This document shows positions 12,813 through 23,228 of a DNA stretch of 64,000 nucleotides, piece by piece. The number at the start of each line of letters is the position of its first letter. The stretch's first letter is position 1. This stretch comes from Stomorhina lunata (lineage: Eukaryota > Arthropoda > Insecta > Diptera > Rhiniidae): assembly GCA_933228675.1 (NCBI GenBank), contig OW121740.1, positions 52,344,174 through 52,408,173 on the forward strand, given 5' to 3'. The translations under genes were made by a program, and so were the position numbers. The notes beneath the pieces are model-generated. The model was given only the letters and a program-made list of their open reading frames with translations. It was not told the DNA's origin and ran no database searches.

Positions 12813-12836
12813 TATTGCTCGTTTAAGAATATAAGA
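11309..12836 (-). mobile_element. Helitron-like non-autonomous element H1, copy 1
   Basis: Read on the minus strand the element starts TCTTATATTCTTAAACGAGC and ends with the hairpin CCGAGC-AAG-GCTCGG, then TCTACCAGGTAC. It lies between an A and a T with no target duplication, as Helitrons do. Inside are four to five degenerate subrepeats of about 115-120 bp carrying GCGCCACCTGTCGG and AACAACTTTGCTAAAGAT, and a (TA)n run at 12738-12808. It has no coding capacity. Related copies lie at 50027, 57603 and 60617. Confidence 0.75.
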
Positions 12837-13340
12837 TACATATATTTTTGATAAAACAATACAATCCTTCCGAAAAATAACACTCTGAAAATACACTCGG
12901 AACGAAACCAAGCTCAACCAGTAGAACTCGGTTAGAAGATCATTTTGCCATTTTTAAAATTTTCGATATACCCTCAAAATCGAAAGTTATCGATAAAAAA
13001 CGATTTTTTTGGACTTAGCGGAGAAAAGAAGGCTTAACTGAGTCATTTTTACATCGATTTTAAATTTTAAAATGTGTTTCGACAGAAATAGGCTTTCACT
13101 TCGTAAAGACCTTTTTTTAACATGACCAATTTATCACAAAAATATTTTCCGCTGAAGTTAAAATTTTATTTTTTTTTCGATTTTTTCAACTTCGGAAGCT
13201 TTTTTTTCGTAAAATTTATTAGAAGACCTAATGTATTTTGACTTTAAAATAAATCATGGTTACTATTTAGTAAAACAAGAGTACTTTAATTAAAATCGGA
13301 AACATATTAACAGAGATATAACAATTTTAGTAAAAAAGGT
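12837..13340. repeat. Dispersed repeat, inverted relative to 17150-17480
   Basis: From about 12930 to 13300 the sequence is a diverged inverted match to 17150-17480. It includes a near-identical segment with ATCGATAACTTTCGATTTTG on one strand. No ends or coding capacity could be defined. Confidence 0.55.
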
Positions 13341-13356
13341 GAATTCAGTATTATTT

Positions 13357-14098
13357 GTTGGAACCATATTTGCGGATGGTTTTCCACGGCTGGCCTTACA
13401 AAATTTTGCAACATGGCCCGATATCGATCACCATTGACGGAAATGGCGACACCTTGTTCATTTTCAAAAAAAAATGGGCCAATGATCCTTTCTGAAGAAA
13501 CACCGCACCAAACGGTACACTTAACTGGGTGCAATTGTCGTTGATGAAGTACTCTCGGGTTTTCCGTAGCCCATATCCTACAGTTTTGCTTGTTAACGAA
13601 CCCATTTAATTGAAAATGGGCTTCGTCACTCATTATTAAGTTATGAATAAAATTTGGATTCTCTTGTGCTTTTTGCTGGAAATAAATTGCATAGTCAAGT
13701 CGTTGCTGGTAATCTGTTGGTTTCAATTCTTGGACAAGTTGAATTTTGTATGGAAACAATCCTATGGTGTGCAAAATTCGCTGCAGCGACGTTCTTGAGA
13801 GGCCCAGTTGTGACGAACGTCTCCTGGTTGATGTTTCTGGATCCTCCCGAATACTCTCCTGTACCACTTGAATATTGTCAGCCGTGTGGACAGTTCGGTG
13901 TCTGCCGGGACCAGGAAGGTTCCTTACTGCTCCTTGTTCTCGAAAATTTGCAACCAGCCGGTTTATTGTTGACTGAGAGGGTGCAACCGGCACATTAAAT
14001 TGACGACGGTATGCACGCTGAGTCAACACAATGGACCGTTGATTTGAAAAGTAAATTTCAACAATTTGGGCACGTTGTTCAATTGTGTATTGCTCCAT
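13357..14098 (-). pseudogene. Tc1-mariner transposase, truncated before the second catalytic Asp
   Basis: Starts MEQYTIEQRAQIVEIYF at 14098. An N-terminal helix-turn-helix region is followed by a second one (STINRLVANFREQGAV), a GPGRHRTV linker, then the core with MSDEAHFQLNGFVNKQNCRI (first Asp) and GDRYRAMLQNFVRPA. The frame is open to IWFQQ, where the expected Asp is replaced by unrelated codons. The second and third Asp residues are therefore lost. The sequence belongs to the same broad group as the DD41D enzymes but is clearly divergent. It cannot be catalytic. Confidence 0.85.
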
Positions 14099-14198
14099 TA
14101 TAAATTATCCAAGTCTTCTTTACAAAATACTGAAAAGAAAAGAAAAAAAAATTATAATAAAAAAGTTCACACCACTTCGGTCTTTCTGGGCCACCCTG
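13357..14198 (-). mobile_element. Tc1-mariner element, 3'-truncated
   Basis: The 5' terminus reads ACAGGGTGGCCCAGAAAG on the minus strand next to a TA at 14199-14200, a typical mariner-like TIR end. The other terminus is missing: homology stops abruptly inside the transposase, just after WFQQ. Confidence 0.7.
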
Positions 14199-14200
14199 TA

Positions 14201-14749
14201 TATTAGAAAATTTTCTATACAATACTACGTTAGAGTGTTTTTTCAACTTTTTTCGAAAGTAGAGAAATGGCGGTCGGATTATTATGGCATTCGGTGATAA
14301 ACTTCAAATAACAAAATTTAAGCCAAATCGCACTACGATATCACGTGGGGCCCAGGCCATGAAGTTGAAAATTGCGTTTATAAGAAAAAATATGGCCAAT
14401 TTTTTAGTTCTTGCAAAATTTAACTTTTTTAGTAAACATTTAAACAAAGTGTAAATATTAATTCATAATGTAGACTCAATTAGCTTTCTATCTACGTAAG
14501 TAGCGTATAAATAGGCTAAGGATTTTTTGAGTTATCGGAAATTTTCATAGAAATTTTGGGTCCTTGAAGACACCTATTTGATTTTATGATATTTGTTGAT
14601 GGAAAGCAAATTGGGTCTAAATTACAAATTAACATTCAGATTTTGTCAAAAAGTTAAGCTTATAGGTCAAAATTTGCAAAAACCGAAAAATTGCACATTT
14701 TTCTGGCCGGCACTCCTTGAAATTCGAAAAAAGTGACTTAAGAAGTTAA
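14201..14749. other. Intergenic stretch, nothing recognised
   Basis: A+T-rich sequence between the truncated transposon and the coding fragment at 14750. No gene, RNA or bounded repeat was found. Confidence 0.4.
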
Positions 14750-15665
14750 CTAAAAATGCTTCTTTTGTCTTTTACGGCTATATACACTGTCACTCGTTTC
14801 ACGTTTGAGTGACCAGCAGTAATTTGCTAGCATTTTTATTGGGCTTTTTCCCTGGTAGCGTTTTTCAATAGTTAAAATTTCTTGGTGGAATCTTTCACCT
14901 TGCTTATCACTGAGTTTTCCAAGATTTTCTGGAAAAAAATCCAAATGGGCGTGCAGGAAATGAATTTTTATTGACATCCGGCACTCCATTTCAGCATAAG
15001 ATTCAAGGAATTCATTTACCACCTGAATATAATCTTCACTTCTATGGTTCCCCAAGAAATTCTTACATAGTGAAATAAAACTTTTCCACGCCCTATTTTC
15101 TACAGCATTTAATTTGCTCGCAAAGTTCTCATCCCGCATGATTTTTCGAATTTGCGGTCCAATAAAAATACCTATTTGCGAAAAGATAACGTATATAATT
15201 GTCATTTGAAATACTCTCTCTCTCTGCAATATTTGAAAGTACCTTCCTTAATTTTTTCTTCACTTAATTTTGGAAACATTGATTTTAAATGTAAAAATGC
15301 GTCGCTTTCTCTATCCAGACGTTTTACGAACTGCTTCATGTATCCCAACTTAAGATGAAGCGGTGGCAAAATAATTTTACTGGGTTGCACCAATGGAACA
15401 TTTAGAACATTTTTTCTGCCTATTTGGAAATGGTTTCTTGCTGGCCAGTTTTTTAAATTATACTGGTCTTTTGCCCGACTATCCCACTCGCAAAGGTAAC
15501 AGGGGAATTTTGTATAACCTCCCTGCATACCGAGTAAAATTGTCAAGACTTTTAAGTCCGCAACAATTTCCCACTGATATTTTTTATAGTTTATTAAACT
15601 AAGAATCTTTTCCATTGTTGTATATGACTCCTTCATATCCGTGGCAATAGAGACATAAATAGAGC
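14750..15665 (-). CDS. Unnamed multicopy-type protein, 5'-partial, two exons
   Basis: Two minus-strand open frames join cleanly if 15242-15172 is removed as a 71-nt GT-AG intron: exon one ends ...SEEKIKE, the split codon gives Gly, and exon two reads IFIGPQIRKIM. Without splicing there is a frame break. Motifs are GDLKV-like ADLKVLTILLGMQGGYTKF, a CYLCEWDSR pair of Cys, PPLHLKLGYMKQFVK, FLGNHRSEDY, then SDKQGERFHQE, EKRYQG and YCWSLKRE near the C-terminus. I recall this motif order from uncharacterised proteins present in many copies in arthropods and cnidarians, so it may be transposon-derived. Its function is unknown to me. The N-terminal part is missing: upstream codons run in frame to about 15665 and then hit a stop. 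It may be a decaying copy, or upstream exons may lie unseen. Confidence 0.6.
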
Positions 15666-15757
15666 TTGGACATTATGTCGTACTTCTTTGTTTCTATCCT
15701 TTTTTTAACTTCATTCATAAGTGCGTACAAATATAAGTACTTATACGTGTATAGTAT

Positions 15758-17049
15758 CCCAGCAAAACTTTGGTAATGGCAAGTACTCTGATAACTGGTT
15801 ACCTTGTAATGACTACAACATACCCTCCGAATAAATAATAAGTTATTACAGAAGGACTTATTTGTAATTAAGATGGTAATTTAAACTGAATGGCCCGGGT
15901 TCAAATCCCACCAAGGGCAACAATTTTTTTTAGTTTTTTTTTTATTAAAAGAGTCTTTTTAAATGATTTTTTAATTTTTAGAACTTAAACATTACCTTCT
16001 GTAAAAAAAAATGGAAAACTAACTCACGGTAATGAAAAAATACCATCATGAGTCAATTTTGATTATGTAAGGAATGTTGGATACCAAACACGATTCAAAT
16101 TGGTCTTAACTTGGTAAGTCCAACTTATCTGGGTCATCCTTCATCTCAACTGTGGACACATACCTCCTCGTGGTATCACCCGGGGAGCTAGTTTAATACC
16201 ATTAATATAGTGAGCTAACATATACCGAGAGTTGTCCCATAAGATCGATAAAAATGGGTTAGGATTACGGGCTAGTAACCCTTTCTTGAAAAAAAATGCT
16301 ATGAAGAGGATAAAATTAGAATTAGAATGTTAGAATGTTAGAGAAGGATGTCCGAAACTTCGATAGAAAGACCAAGTAGAGGAACATTTTTCACAGCTTG
16401 GCCAATAAAATTGGAGAATATTCGCACAAGATCGAAAACCATGACCTTAACAGGTTGTAACTATAGACCATTTAAGTAAGTAAGTAAGAGTCAATCTTAT
16501 GTAAAAACTTATACAAAAAAAGAAGATTTAAATTGTTTAAGTTTTAAAATAATTGAAAAAAACTTCTTTATTGTTTATTAAATGCATTAAACATTTACAA
16601 AAAAATCTTATAAAAATATTTTTCTAAAAATTACAACAAAGCAAAAAAAGCAGGGAAAAACAAAGTTATTTTCACATGATTTTGGATCTAAAAATAAAAA
16701 TTGTTTATATTAATTATAAGCTGCTAAGTTTTCAACATATGAAGTAGCTCAGTGGAAGAGTCTCTGCCTAGCAGTCGGAGGGTCTGGGTTCGAGCCCCCA
16801 TGGGGGTAGTAAAAAAAAAAAATTGTATTTCGTTTCAAAATATATTTTTTTAAATACAACAACAAAAAAGTTTTTGTTGTTGTCTTCCAACTGCTTACCC
16901 AAGTCTTTACTTTTCTGCAATTGGTAATTACTTGCCTCCAATGACATCCCCATGTTAATGTAATGACTTAAACAGTGAATGAGTAAGTAGTTCGTGTTCA
17001 ATAGTTTAACTGTATAACTCATTATTTGGTAATGAAAAGTTTTACTGGG
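15758..17049 (+). mobile_element. Composite TIR element T1, copy 1
   Basis: About 1.3 kb with inverted ends starting CCCAGCAAAACTTT and, at the other end, CCCAGTAAAACTTT. It carries a T-arm-like word GGGTTCAAATCCCACC near 15893, the 3' tail of LINE family 1 at about 16340-16490, and a tRNA-like module at 16741-16806. A second copy with the same parts in the same order lies in opposite orientation at 54195-55496. No clear target duplication was found. No transposase is encoded. Confidence 0.75.
16741..16806 (+). repeat. tRNA-Ala-like module inside T1
   Basis: An A-box-like TAGCTCAGTGGA at 16745 and a B-box-like GGTTCGAGCCC at 16788 are 43 bases apart, as in a real tRNA. The anticodon-loop position reads CTAGCAG (AGC, alanine). 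The acceptor stem does not pair well and the module is embedded in a repeated element, so I treat it as tRNA-derived, not as a working tRNA gene. Confidence 0.6.
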
Positions 17050-17762
17050 ATGTTAATTAAACTGGCCCTTTTACAAAAAAAAAACTTATATTTTTTTTAA
17101 TTCGCTGTTAATTTAAATTTAAATAATCTAGGTTCACAAAATATTTAATGCACTTTTCAAGTAAATATAAAAAAGTTTGGCATTCCTAACAAAATACTGC
17201 GGAAAACGGCGGCCCAATGTGAAAAAATCGAAAAAAAAAATAAAAATTTAAATTTGTTTGAAAATATTTTTGTGATAATTTGATGAAAGAAAAAATCTTT
17301 TTTAACAAGAAGAAAGCCTGATGTCTTGTCTGTCTCAAACCGTGTTAAAATTTCAAACCGATAAACAAATGACTTAGCTAGGCCTATTTTTGTTCGAGAA
17401 GACCAAAAAAATCGTTTTTTATCGATAACTTTCGATTTTGAGGGTATATCGAAATTTCTAAAAATGACAAACTGATACACTCAATAAGGCCTATCGTTTG
17501 ATATAGGTTTCCTTAAAAGTGTATTTCTTTTTCCTCAAAATGTATCAGTGTGTAATTATATATATAATTTCTATTTTTGTGTTTCCGTAAGTTTTATGGT
17601 CAAATGACCATTTGTGACAAATTTACACACTCGCTGGCATTGACATAAGACTTCCTTGTGCTAAATTTAGTGGTTATATCTGCTATAGTTTTAGAGTTAT
17701 TGGCATTTAAGTGTATTTTAGGTGAAATTTAGACTGTTTTCATAAATATTTTGTATGGGACA
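17050..17762. repeat. Two repeat fragments, no gene
   Basis: 17150-17480 is the inverted partner of 12930-13300. About 17563-17762 matches part of the gray-zone repeat family C found at 51740-51920 and 56140-56345 (shared words around GGCATTGACATAAGACTTCC and TTTGTATGGGA). The hAT-type MITE is inserted into this fragment. Confidence 0.6.
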
Positions 17763-18859
17763 TAGGGTGTTTACTCGAGTTATGTTTGCTCGATTAATCG
17801 GAAAAATAAAATCGATTAATCGCTCGAGTAAAATAAAATGGCTAATTTCAAATAAAGATTTATTTGAGTAATTTTTTCATTGAGTAAATTACAACTTGTA
17901 ATAAAGTCCTTTGTGTATATATAGTCCATTGTATATACGTAGTCCATAGTATATATAAAGTCAATGTAATTTCAGATATAAATAGCTTAGTCTACCATAG
18001 ACCTGTTGTGGTATCCAATGTATTCGTAATTTCTACTATTGTTTATTTAAAGGTCCTAATGTAATCGTAGCTCCTGTTATAGATTAGTTGAAGGTACCAT
18101 CGCAATCGTAAAACCTACTATAGTCCAGTTGAAGTCTCCAATGTATTCGTAGATACTACCATAGCTTAGTCCCTGTGTAATTGTAGGTCCTACTATAGTA
18201 ACAGTACGTCCTACTATAGTTCATTTAAAGAACGCAATGTAATCGTAGATCCTACTTTAGTCCAGTTGAAGATCCCATTGTAAACATAGGTAAAAGGTAG
18301 TCGTAGAGCCTACTAATCTATTAGATCAAACTCAGGATTTATGAAATCGAAAGATTGCTTTTTATATATAAAAGTAAAAAAACTCACATCAAATATTTAG
18401 GGTGCATATTGTCACCTAATATGCACCCAAATGTTAATTTGTATTAAAAATATTTTTTTTTTCTTTTTGTTTTATGTTTTTTATTGCGAATTGTTTTTAA
18501 AAGAAATTGATGTGTAGTAATCTTATCTACCCACTGTAAAAATCTGACATCATTTTCACTATAATTTCACCAAAAAAAAAACACAGTTTATATGAAAGTA
18601 GTAGTAAAATAAAATAGTTTTTTGACTCTATTGAAAATTTAAAAATTTTGAGTTAATACCCTCTTGTTGATCAAGTGCGACATATACATATATAAATCTT
18701 ACAGAAAAATCTTACTCGAGTAATTTTAAGATAAATTTTTTACTCGATTAACTCGAGTGATTTTTAACGACTAATCGATTTTCCGAGTAATTAAAAAACT
18801 TAATTTTCAAGTTATTTGATTACTCAAACAATTAAAAGTCGAGTAAAATGAACGCCCTA
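17763..18859. mobile_element. hAT-type MITE with 8-bp duplication and internal minisatellite
   Basis: The ends are TAGGGTGTTTACTCGAG and the inverted TAGGGCGTTCA...ACTCGA. They are flanked by ATGGGACA (17755-17762) and ATGGGATA (18860-18867), an 8-bp target duplication with one difference. Subterminal regions are crowded with CGATTAATCG and CTCGAGT words in both orientations. The middle (about 17960-18310) holds six or seven degenerate units of about 50-55 bp built on AATCGTAGATCCTACTATAG. It is non-coding, so it depends on a hAT transposase from elsewhere. Confidence 0.75.
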
Positions 18860-18867
18860 ATGGGATA

Positions 18868-19332
18868 TAACCTAACTTGCTATACCACGGCGGTTCAAAC
18901 AATATAATCACTTTATATATAATTTCTATTAAAATTCGCCAAACTTTGACCCCGATGAAAAAATCGTCGATTCTCGCGAAAAAGGAAATTTTTTTAACAT
19001 AAGTTGTTTTACTAAAAACAATACAAAATATAATTGATCAGTCTATGCAGAATTTATACTAAAACTGTTTTTGAAATTGGACTAGCTGAAACCCTTTTTT
19101 GCATTGGGGTCAAAGGTCAAAATCAAAATTTTTTAGTGGCGAATTTACATCAAAATTATAAAAATCAATCGAGCGTTTTCAAATCGTTCGATTTATGATA
19201 TATTTTTGAGATATTTATTCGTTATTTCCCTAAAACAAATGAAAATTTGGGCTTTAATCCTTTTGACTGATGTCTTATCTTTCATTTGGTTTGAATTTTT
19301 TTGTGGAAGTATGGGAAATTGTCTTAAAAATA
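18868..19332. other. Spacer with a short SINE head fragment
   Basis: At 18868-18896 the sequence TTGCTATACCACGGCGG matches the 5' tRNA-like head of the SINE family (minus strand). The rest, up to the DD41D element, is A+T rich with no gene. Confidence 0.45.
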
Positions 19333-20632
19333 ATGGGTGTTTTTTTAGAGGTATAGAACTTCGAATTGAAATAAAACACAAGAAAATCGTTTTAATGTCC
19401 ATCAATTTGGCTTTATTGGAAGGATAATTTTATGCCATTAATGTTTAAATATGATTTCGGGCATGTGGCCGCCGCGGCTGGCTCGAATAAAGCCAATTCT
19501 ACAGGTTCAATTTTCAACTACTTTTTCGAGCATATGGGGCCGTACGATGGCAATAACGCCACGAATGTTGGCTTCCAAGTCCGCTAACGTTTCTGGCGTA
19601 GACAAGCGACTTCACATATCCCCAAAGAAAATAATCCAGTGGTGTCAAATCGCACGATCTTGGTGGCCAATTGTCAGGTCCATTCCGCGAAATTATGCGC
19701 TCATCGAATATTTTCTTCAATAAATCAATTGTGACGTGCGCTGTGTGGCATGTAGCGCCGTCTTGTTGGAACCACAACTCATCCACATTCATGCCATCCA
19801 ATTGGGGAACAAAATAGTCGGTTATCATGGCTCTATACCGGTCTCCATTTATGGTAACTGACTCTCCAGCATTATTTCGGAAGAAGTATGGCCCAATGAC
19901 TCCACCAGCCCATAGACCACACCAAACAGTCAGTTTTTGTGGATGTAATGGCGTCTCAAGGGTCTCATGTGGATTCTCTTCACTCCAAATGCGGCAATTT
20001 TGCTTGTTGACGTAGCCATTCAACCAAAAATGAGCCTCATCACTGAACAAAATTTTGCGATGAAAATCAGCATCGAGATCAATCTCATTTTCGGCCCATA
20101 CACCAAAATCACGACGCATTGCATGGTCTCGCGGCTTTAATTCTTGCACAAGCTGGATCTTGTAAGGTCGCAAGCCAAGATCTTTGCGCAAAATCTTCCA
20201 TAAAGTTGATGGACAAAGCTTCAATTGCTGTGCACGGTGGCGAATCGATTCATTCGGGTCCTCTTCAACACTTTGCTCTACAGCGGCAATTGTTTCTTCG
20301 GTGCGCACTGTTCGACGTCGCTGCGGATGCGTATTATCACATAGAGTAAACGTAGTGCGAAAGCGATCCATGGTTAACCGAATTAATTGCTCTGATGGAC
20401 GATTATGTCGACCATAAAATGGACGGAGCTTGCGGCAAACTTCGCGAACTGAACCATTATTTTCGAAATAAATTTGCACGATTTGCAAGCGTTGTTCTTT
20501 TGTCAACCTGTTCATGATGAAATGGCAAACCAAACTAAATACTATTAATCACTTGACAGATGACAAAATGGCCGCCAGTTAAAAAAGTGATGCCAACTTA
20601 AAGTTTTATACCTCAATAAAAAACACCCGAAA
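19333..20632 (-). mobile_element. DD41D Tc1-mariner transposon, copy 3 (longest)
   Basis: A 1.3-kb element with GGGTGTTTTT ends and GAGGTATAGAACTT/AAGTTTTATACCTC subterminal inverted sequence, flanked by TA at 19331-19332 and 20633-20634. It is the least damaged member of the family seen at 2224-3382 and serves as the reference for the deletions there. Confidence 0.9.
19514..20515 (-). pseudogene. DD41D transposase, core intact, C-terminus frameshifted (copy 3)
   Basis: The start is taken at MNRLTKEQ (20515); an upstream in-frame Met at 20533 is possible. An N-terminal HTH region runs to about residue 70, with an RRRTVRT linker. All three catalytic Asp are present: FSDEAHFW, WFQQDGATCHTA, CDLTPLDYFLWG. 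There are 41 residues between the second and third, so this is the DD41D type known from rosa-like elements. After KSLVYA, 8 nt present in copy 2 are missing. The last 30 or so codons are out of frame, ending at 19514, and the correct frame also carries a stop a little further on. Activity is doubtful, though loss affects only the tail. Confidence 0.85.
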
Positions 20633-20644
20633 TATTAGAAATCG

Positions 20645-20765
20645 AATGGGAATTACTTGCAAAAAGTTGAGCTAAGAGGTTAGTTTTATCAATCGGATGG
20701 GGATATATTTGATTATTCTTTAAATGGGTGGGAATTGATCATTTATTCTTTTAAAGAATTGAAAA
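20645..20765. repeat. Unclassified repeat unit, intact relative of 24855-25745
   Basis: This stretch matches 24855-24918 plus 25704-25745, that is, the two sides of the DD41D copy 4 insertion. It therefore provides an empty target site. The family itself is not recognised. Confidence 0.6.
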
Positions 20766-20821
20766 GCAGAAATACTTACCTTTAGCACGAAGACGCTGCA
20801 CGTATTTATACGCCTTAGTAT

Positions 20822-22500
20822 CATACTACTTAACTTACTTAAATGGCCTATTGTAACAACCTGTTTAGGTCAAAGGCCGAGCATATTTTAGAATTCCATG
20901 CGCTTCTATCTTGTGCGCATATTCTCCAATTTCTTATGCCAAGTTTTGAAAGATTTTCTTCTACTTGGTCTTTCCATCGAAGTTTTGGGCGCCCTCTTCT
21001 ACGAGTTCCCTCAGGATCATTATCAAACACTTTTCTTGCCGGAGTATTTTCATCCATTCGCACAACATGTCCTAGCCAGCGCAGCCGTTGTTGCTTAATG
21101 CGTTTTACTATGTCTATGTCAGCGTATAACTCATACAGCTCATGATTCATTCGATGTCGATACTCATTGTTGACGCAGACTGGTCCAAATATTTTTCGTA
21201 GGATTTTCCTCTCAAACACTCCAAGGATAGCTTCATCTGCCTGTGCAAGTACCCATGATTCTGCACCATACAGTAACACGGGTAGTATAAGCGTTTTATA
21301 GAGCGCAATTTTAGTTCTTACGGAGAGCACTTTATTTCTTAGCTGTTTGCTAAGGCCAAAATAGCATCTATTGGCAAGTATTATTCTACGTTTAATTTCA
21401 AAGCTTATATCGTTGTTGATGTTCACAGCGGTACCAAGGTATACAAATTCTTTTACAACTTCGAAACTATAGTTTTCTACGGGCACATGTGATCCAATTC
21501 TAGTGGTCTGTCTGCCTGAAGAAACCATCAGTTTTGTTTTTGATTCATTTACAGCTAAACCCATTTTGTTTGATTCCTTCTCGATATTGGAAAAGGCGGC
21601 AGTTACCTCGCGTAAAGTGCGCCCCATAATATCAATGTCATCGGCATACGCGAGTAGCATATGTTTTCTATTGAAGATTGTACCACTTGTATTAACTGCT
21701 GCATCACGTAAGATTTTCTCTAGCACAATATTGAAGAGATCACATGATAGACTATCACCTTGTCTGAAACCCCGTTTAGTTATGAAAGACTCTGATAGGT
21801 TCTTACCTATCTTAACAGATGATATTGTATTAGTTAGTGTCATCCTGCATAACTTTATTAGCTTCGTGGGGATGCCGAACTCAGACATTGCTTCAAACAC
21901 CTTCTTCCGTATCGGGCTGTCAAAAGCTGCTTTGTAGTCAACAAAGAGATGATACGTGTCAATTTGTTTCTCTTGGGTCTTCTCCAGGATCTGACGTAGA
22001 GTAAAGATCTGGTCAGTGGTTGATTTACCTGGTCTAAAGCCACATTGGTACGTCCCAATTATTTCGTTAATTTTGGGCTTAAGCCTTTCGCATAGTATGG
22101 TCGATAGAATCTTATATGCAATTGAGAGGAGACTTATCCCTCTGTAATTTGCACACACAGTTTTATCTCCTTTTTTGTGCACAGGACAAAGGACACTAAG
22201 ATTCCAATCGTCTGGCATGTATTCTTCTGACCATATTGCTTCTATAAGTTGGGACATAAGCCTTATCAACTCATCTCCTCCGGCCTTAAAAAGCTCAGCA
22301 GGAAGACCATCGGCACCCGCAGCTTTGTTATTTTTTAGCCGATTTATAGCGATTCTAATCTCATTTTGGTTTGGTGGTGGACATAGAACGCCATCATCAT
22401 TGATTAGTATCATGGCGTACGAAAATCTTGCCTGTTTGCTTAGCAAATCAGTTTCTGGATTTTGGCAAAATGCCAGACTCTAAACGCTTTCTCTTTGGAT
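20822..22500 (-). mobile_element. LINE family 1, 5'-truncated insertion
   Basis: Non-LTR retrotransposon copy. It ends on the minus strand with AACAGGTTGTTACAATAGG and a CATTTAAGTAAGT-type tail. Other pieces of the same 3' end occur at 3484-3962, 16340-16490, 26385-26432, 47773-47826, 48223-48276 and 54745-54915, which fits an actively copied family. The endonuclease region is missing; the 5' boundary is near 22500. Confidence 0.8.
20848..22446 (-). CDS. LINE reverse transcriptase, 5'-truncated ORF
   Basis: 532 codons open without a break. The polymerase copies element RNA into DNA at the target site. Order: NKAAGADGLPAELFK at about 39-54, NYRGISLLSIAYKIL at 100-114, palm motif FVDYKAAFD at 168-176, RQGDSLSCDLFN at 228-239, catalytic YADD at 267-270, then the thumb. 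The C-terminal domain has RRRGRPKLRWKDQVEENLSK and a RSAWN word near the end. The first Met is internal: homologous codons continue upstream of it to about 22490, so the natural start and the endonuclease domain are lost by 5' truncation. The intact frame suggests recent insertion. The clade (RTE, CR1 or related) cannot be fixed by eye. Confidence 0.85.
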   Translation of the reverse strand: MLSKQARFSYAMILINDDGVLCPPPNQNEIRIAINRLKNNKAAGADGLPAELFKAGGDELIRLMSQLIEAIWSEEYMPDDWNLSVLCPVHKKGDKTVCANYRGISLLSIAYKILSTILCERLKPKINEIIGTYQCGFRPGKSTTDQIFTLRQILEKTQEKQIDTYHLFVDYKAAFDSPIRKKVFEAMSEFGIPTKLIKLCRMTLTNTISSVKIGKNLSESFITKRGFRQGDSLSCDLFNIVLEKILRDAAVNTSGTIFNRKHMLLAYADDIDIMGRTLREVTAAFSNIEKESNKMGLAVNESKTKLMVSSGRQTTRIGSHVPVENYSFEVVKEFVYLGTAVNINNDISFEIKRRIILANRCYFGLSKQLRNKVLSVRTKIALYKTLILPVLLYGAESWVLAQADEAILGVFERKILRKIFGPVCVNNEYRHRMNHELYELYADIDIVKRIKQQRLRWLGHVVRMDENTPARKVFDNDPEGTRRRGRPKLRWKDQVEENLSKLGIRNWRICAQDRSAWNSKICSAFDLNRLLQ

Positions 22501-23228
22501 CTCGTTAATTTGTTCCACTTCTGATTAAACCGAGATTTGAGTCTCTATTTAAGCGAAGATTTCTTTTTTGGAATGAAAGTTTTGACTCCCACAAAAATTA
22601 TGTTTTTGAAAATTTTTGCCAGCAGATGGAGACAAATGTGCTCATATACAGAAAAAAATCGTTGTAAGTCCACTTAAGATTCAGCCGTCGTAAACTGACT
22701 GAGGGCTATTGTTCTGGATTTGATTAGATTTGTGGAAAATCATCTACTACTAGGTACTTCCCTATGGACAAACTATTAGTTCTAACCGCACTTAGCACCA
22801 AATCATAACTACTTACCTTTGTAAGGACAATCTCAAAAAGTTAAAAAATAATTTTTGAAACCTTAACTATTTAGTACTTACAGAATTGTAAATCATGTCT
22901 TACTTTGAAATTTATTTATCCTTAAGTAAATTTTTGGTTACTATCCCTGGCGTGTCGTCAAAAACACGAATTTTCGGGAAAAATTTGCAATAACTTCGAA
23001 ACTACTTTATGGATTATTAATTTCTATGACTTAAAGTAAATCTACTTTAGTTAACATTTATTAATTAATTAATTTTATTTAAATAATTTAATTTCATGTG
23101 GTTAAAATTTAGGCAAAACCAAAATACATACTTTAATTTTTTCCCATACAAAATAATTGAATACTTTGTGGGAGGATGCGATTTTGGAAAAAATTTGCAC
23201 AGCATGTTTCAATTTTAATATTTTCTTC
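22501..23228. other. Intergenic stretch, nothing recognised
   Basis: A+T-rich spacer downstream of galectin B and upstream of the LINE. No gene or bounded repeat was seen. Confidence 0.35.

Noticed and set aside
13654..13998. 114-codon plus-strand frame
   Set aside because: It lies antisense to the Tc1-mariner transposase, whose protein motifs explain the sequence.
16741..16806. A functional tRNA-Ala gene
   Set aside because: A and B boxes are spaced correctly but the acceptor stem does not pair, and the same sequence recurs inside a repeated element at 54450-54515.
20843..21937. Several plus-strand frames of 66-144 codons
   Set aside because: All are antisense shadows of the LINE reverse transcriptase.
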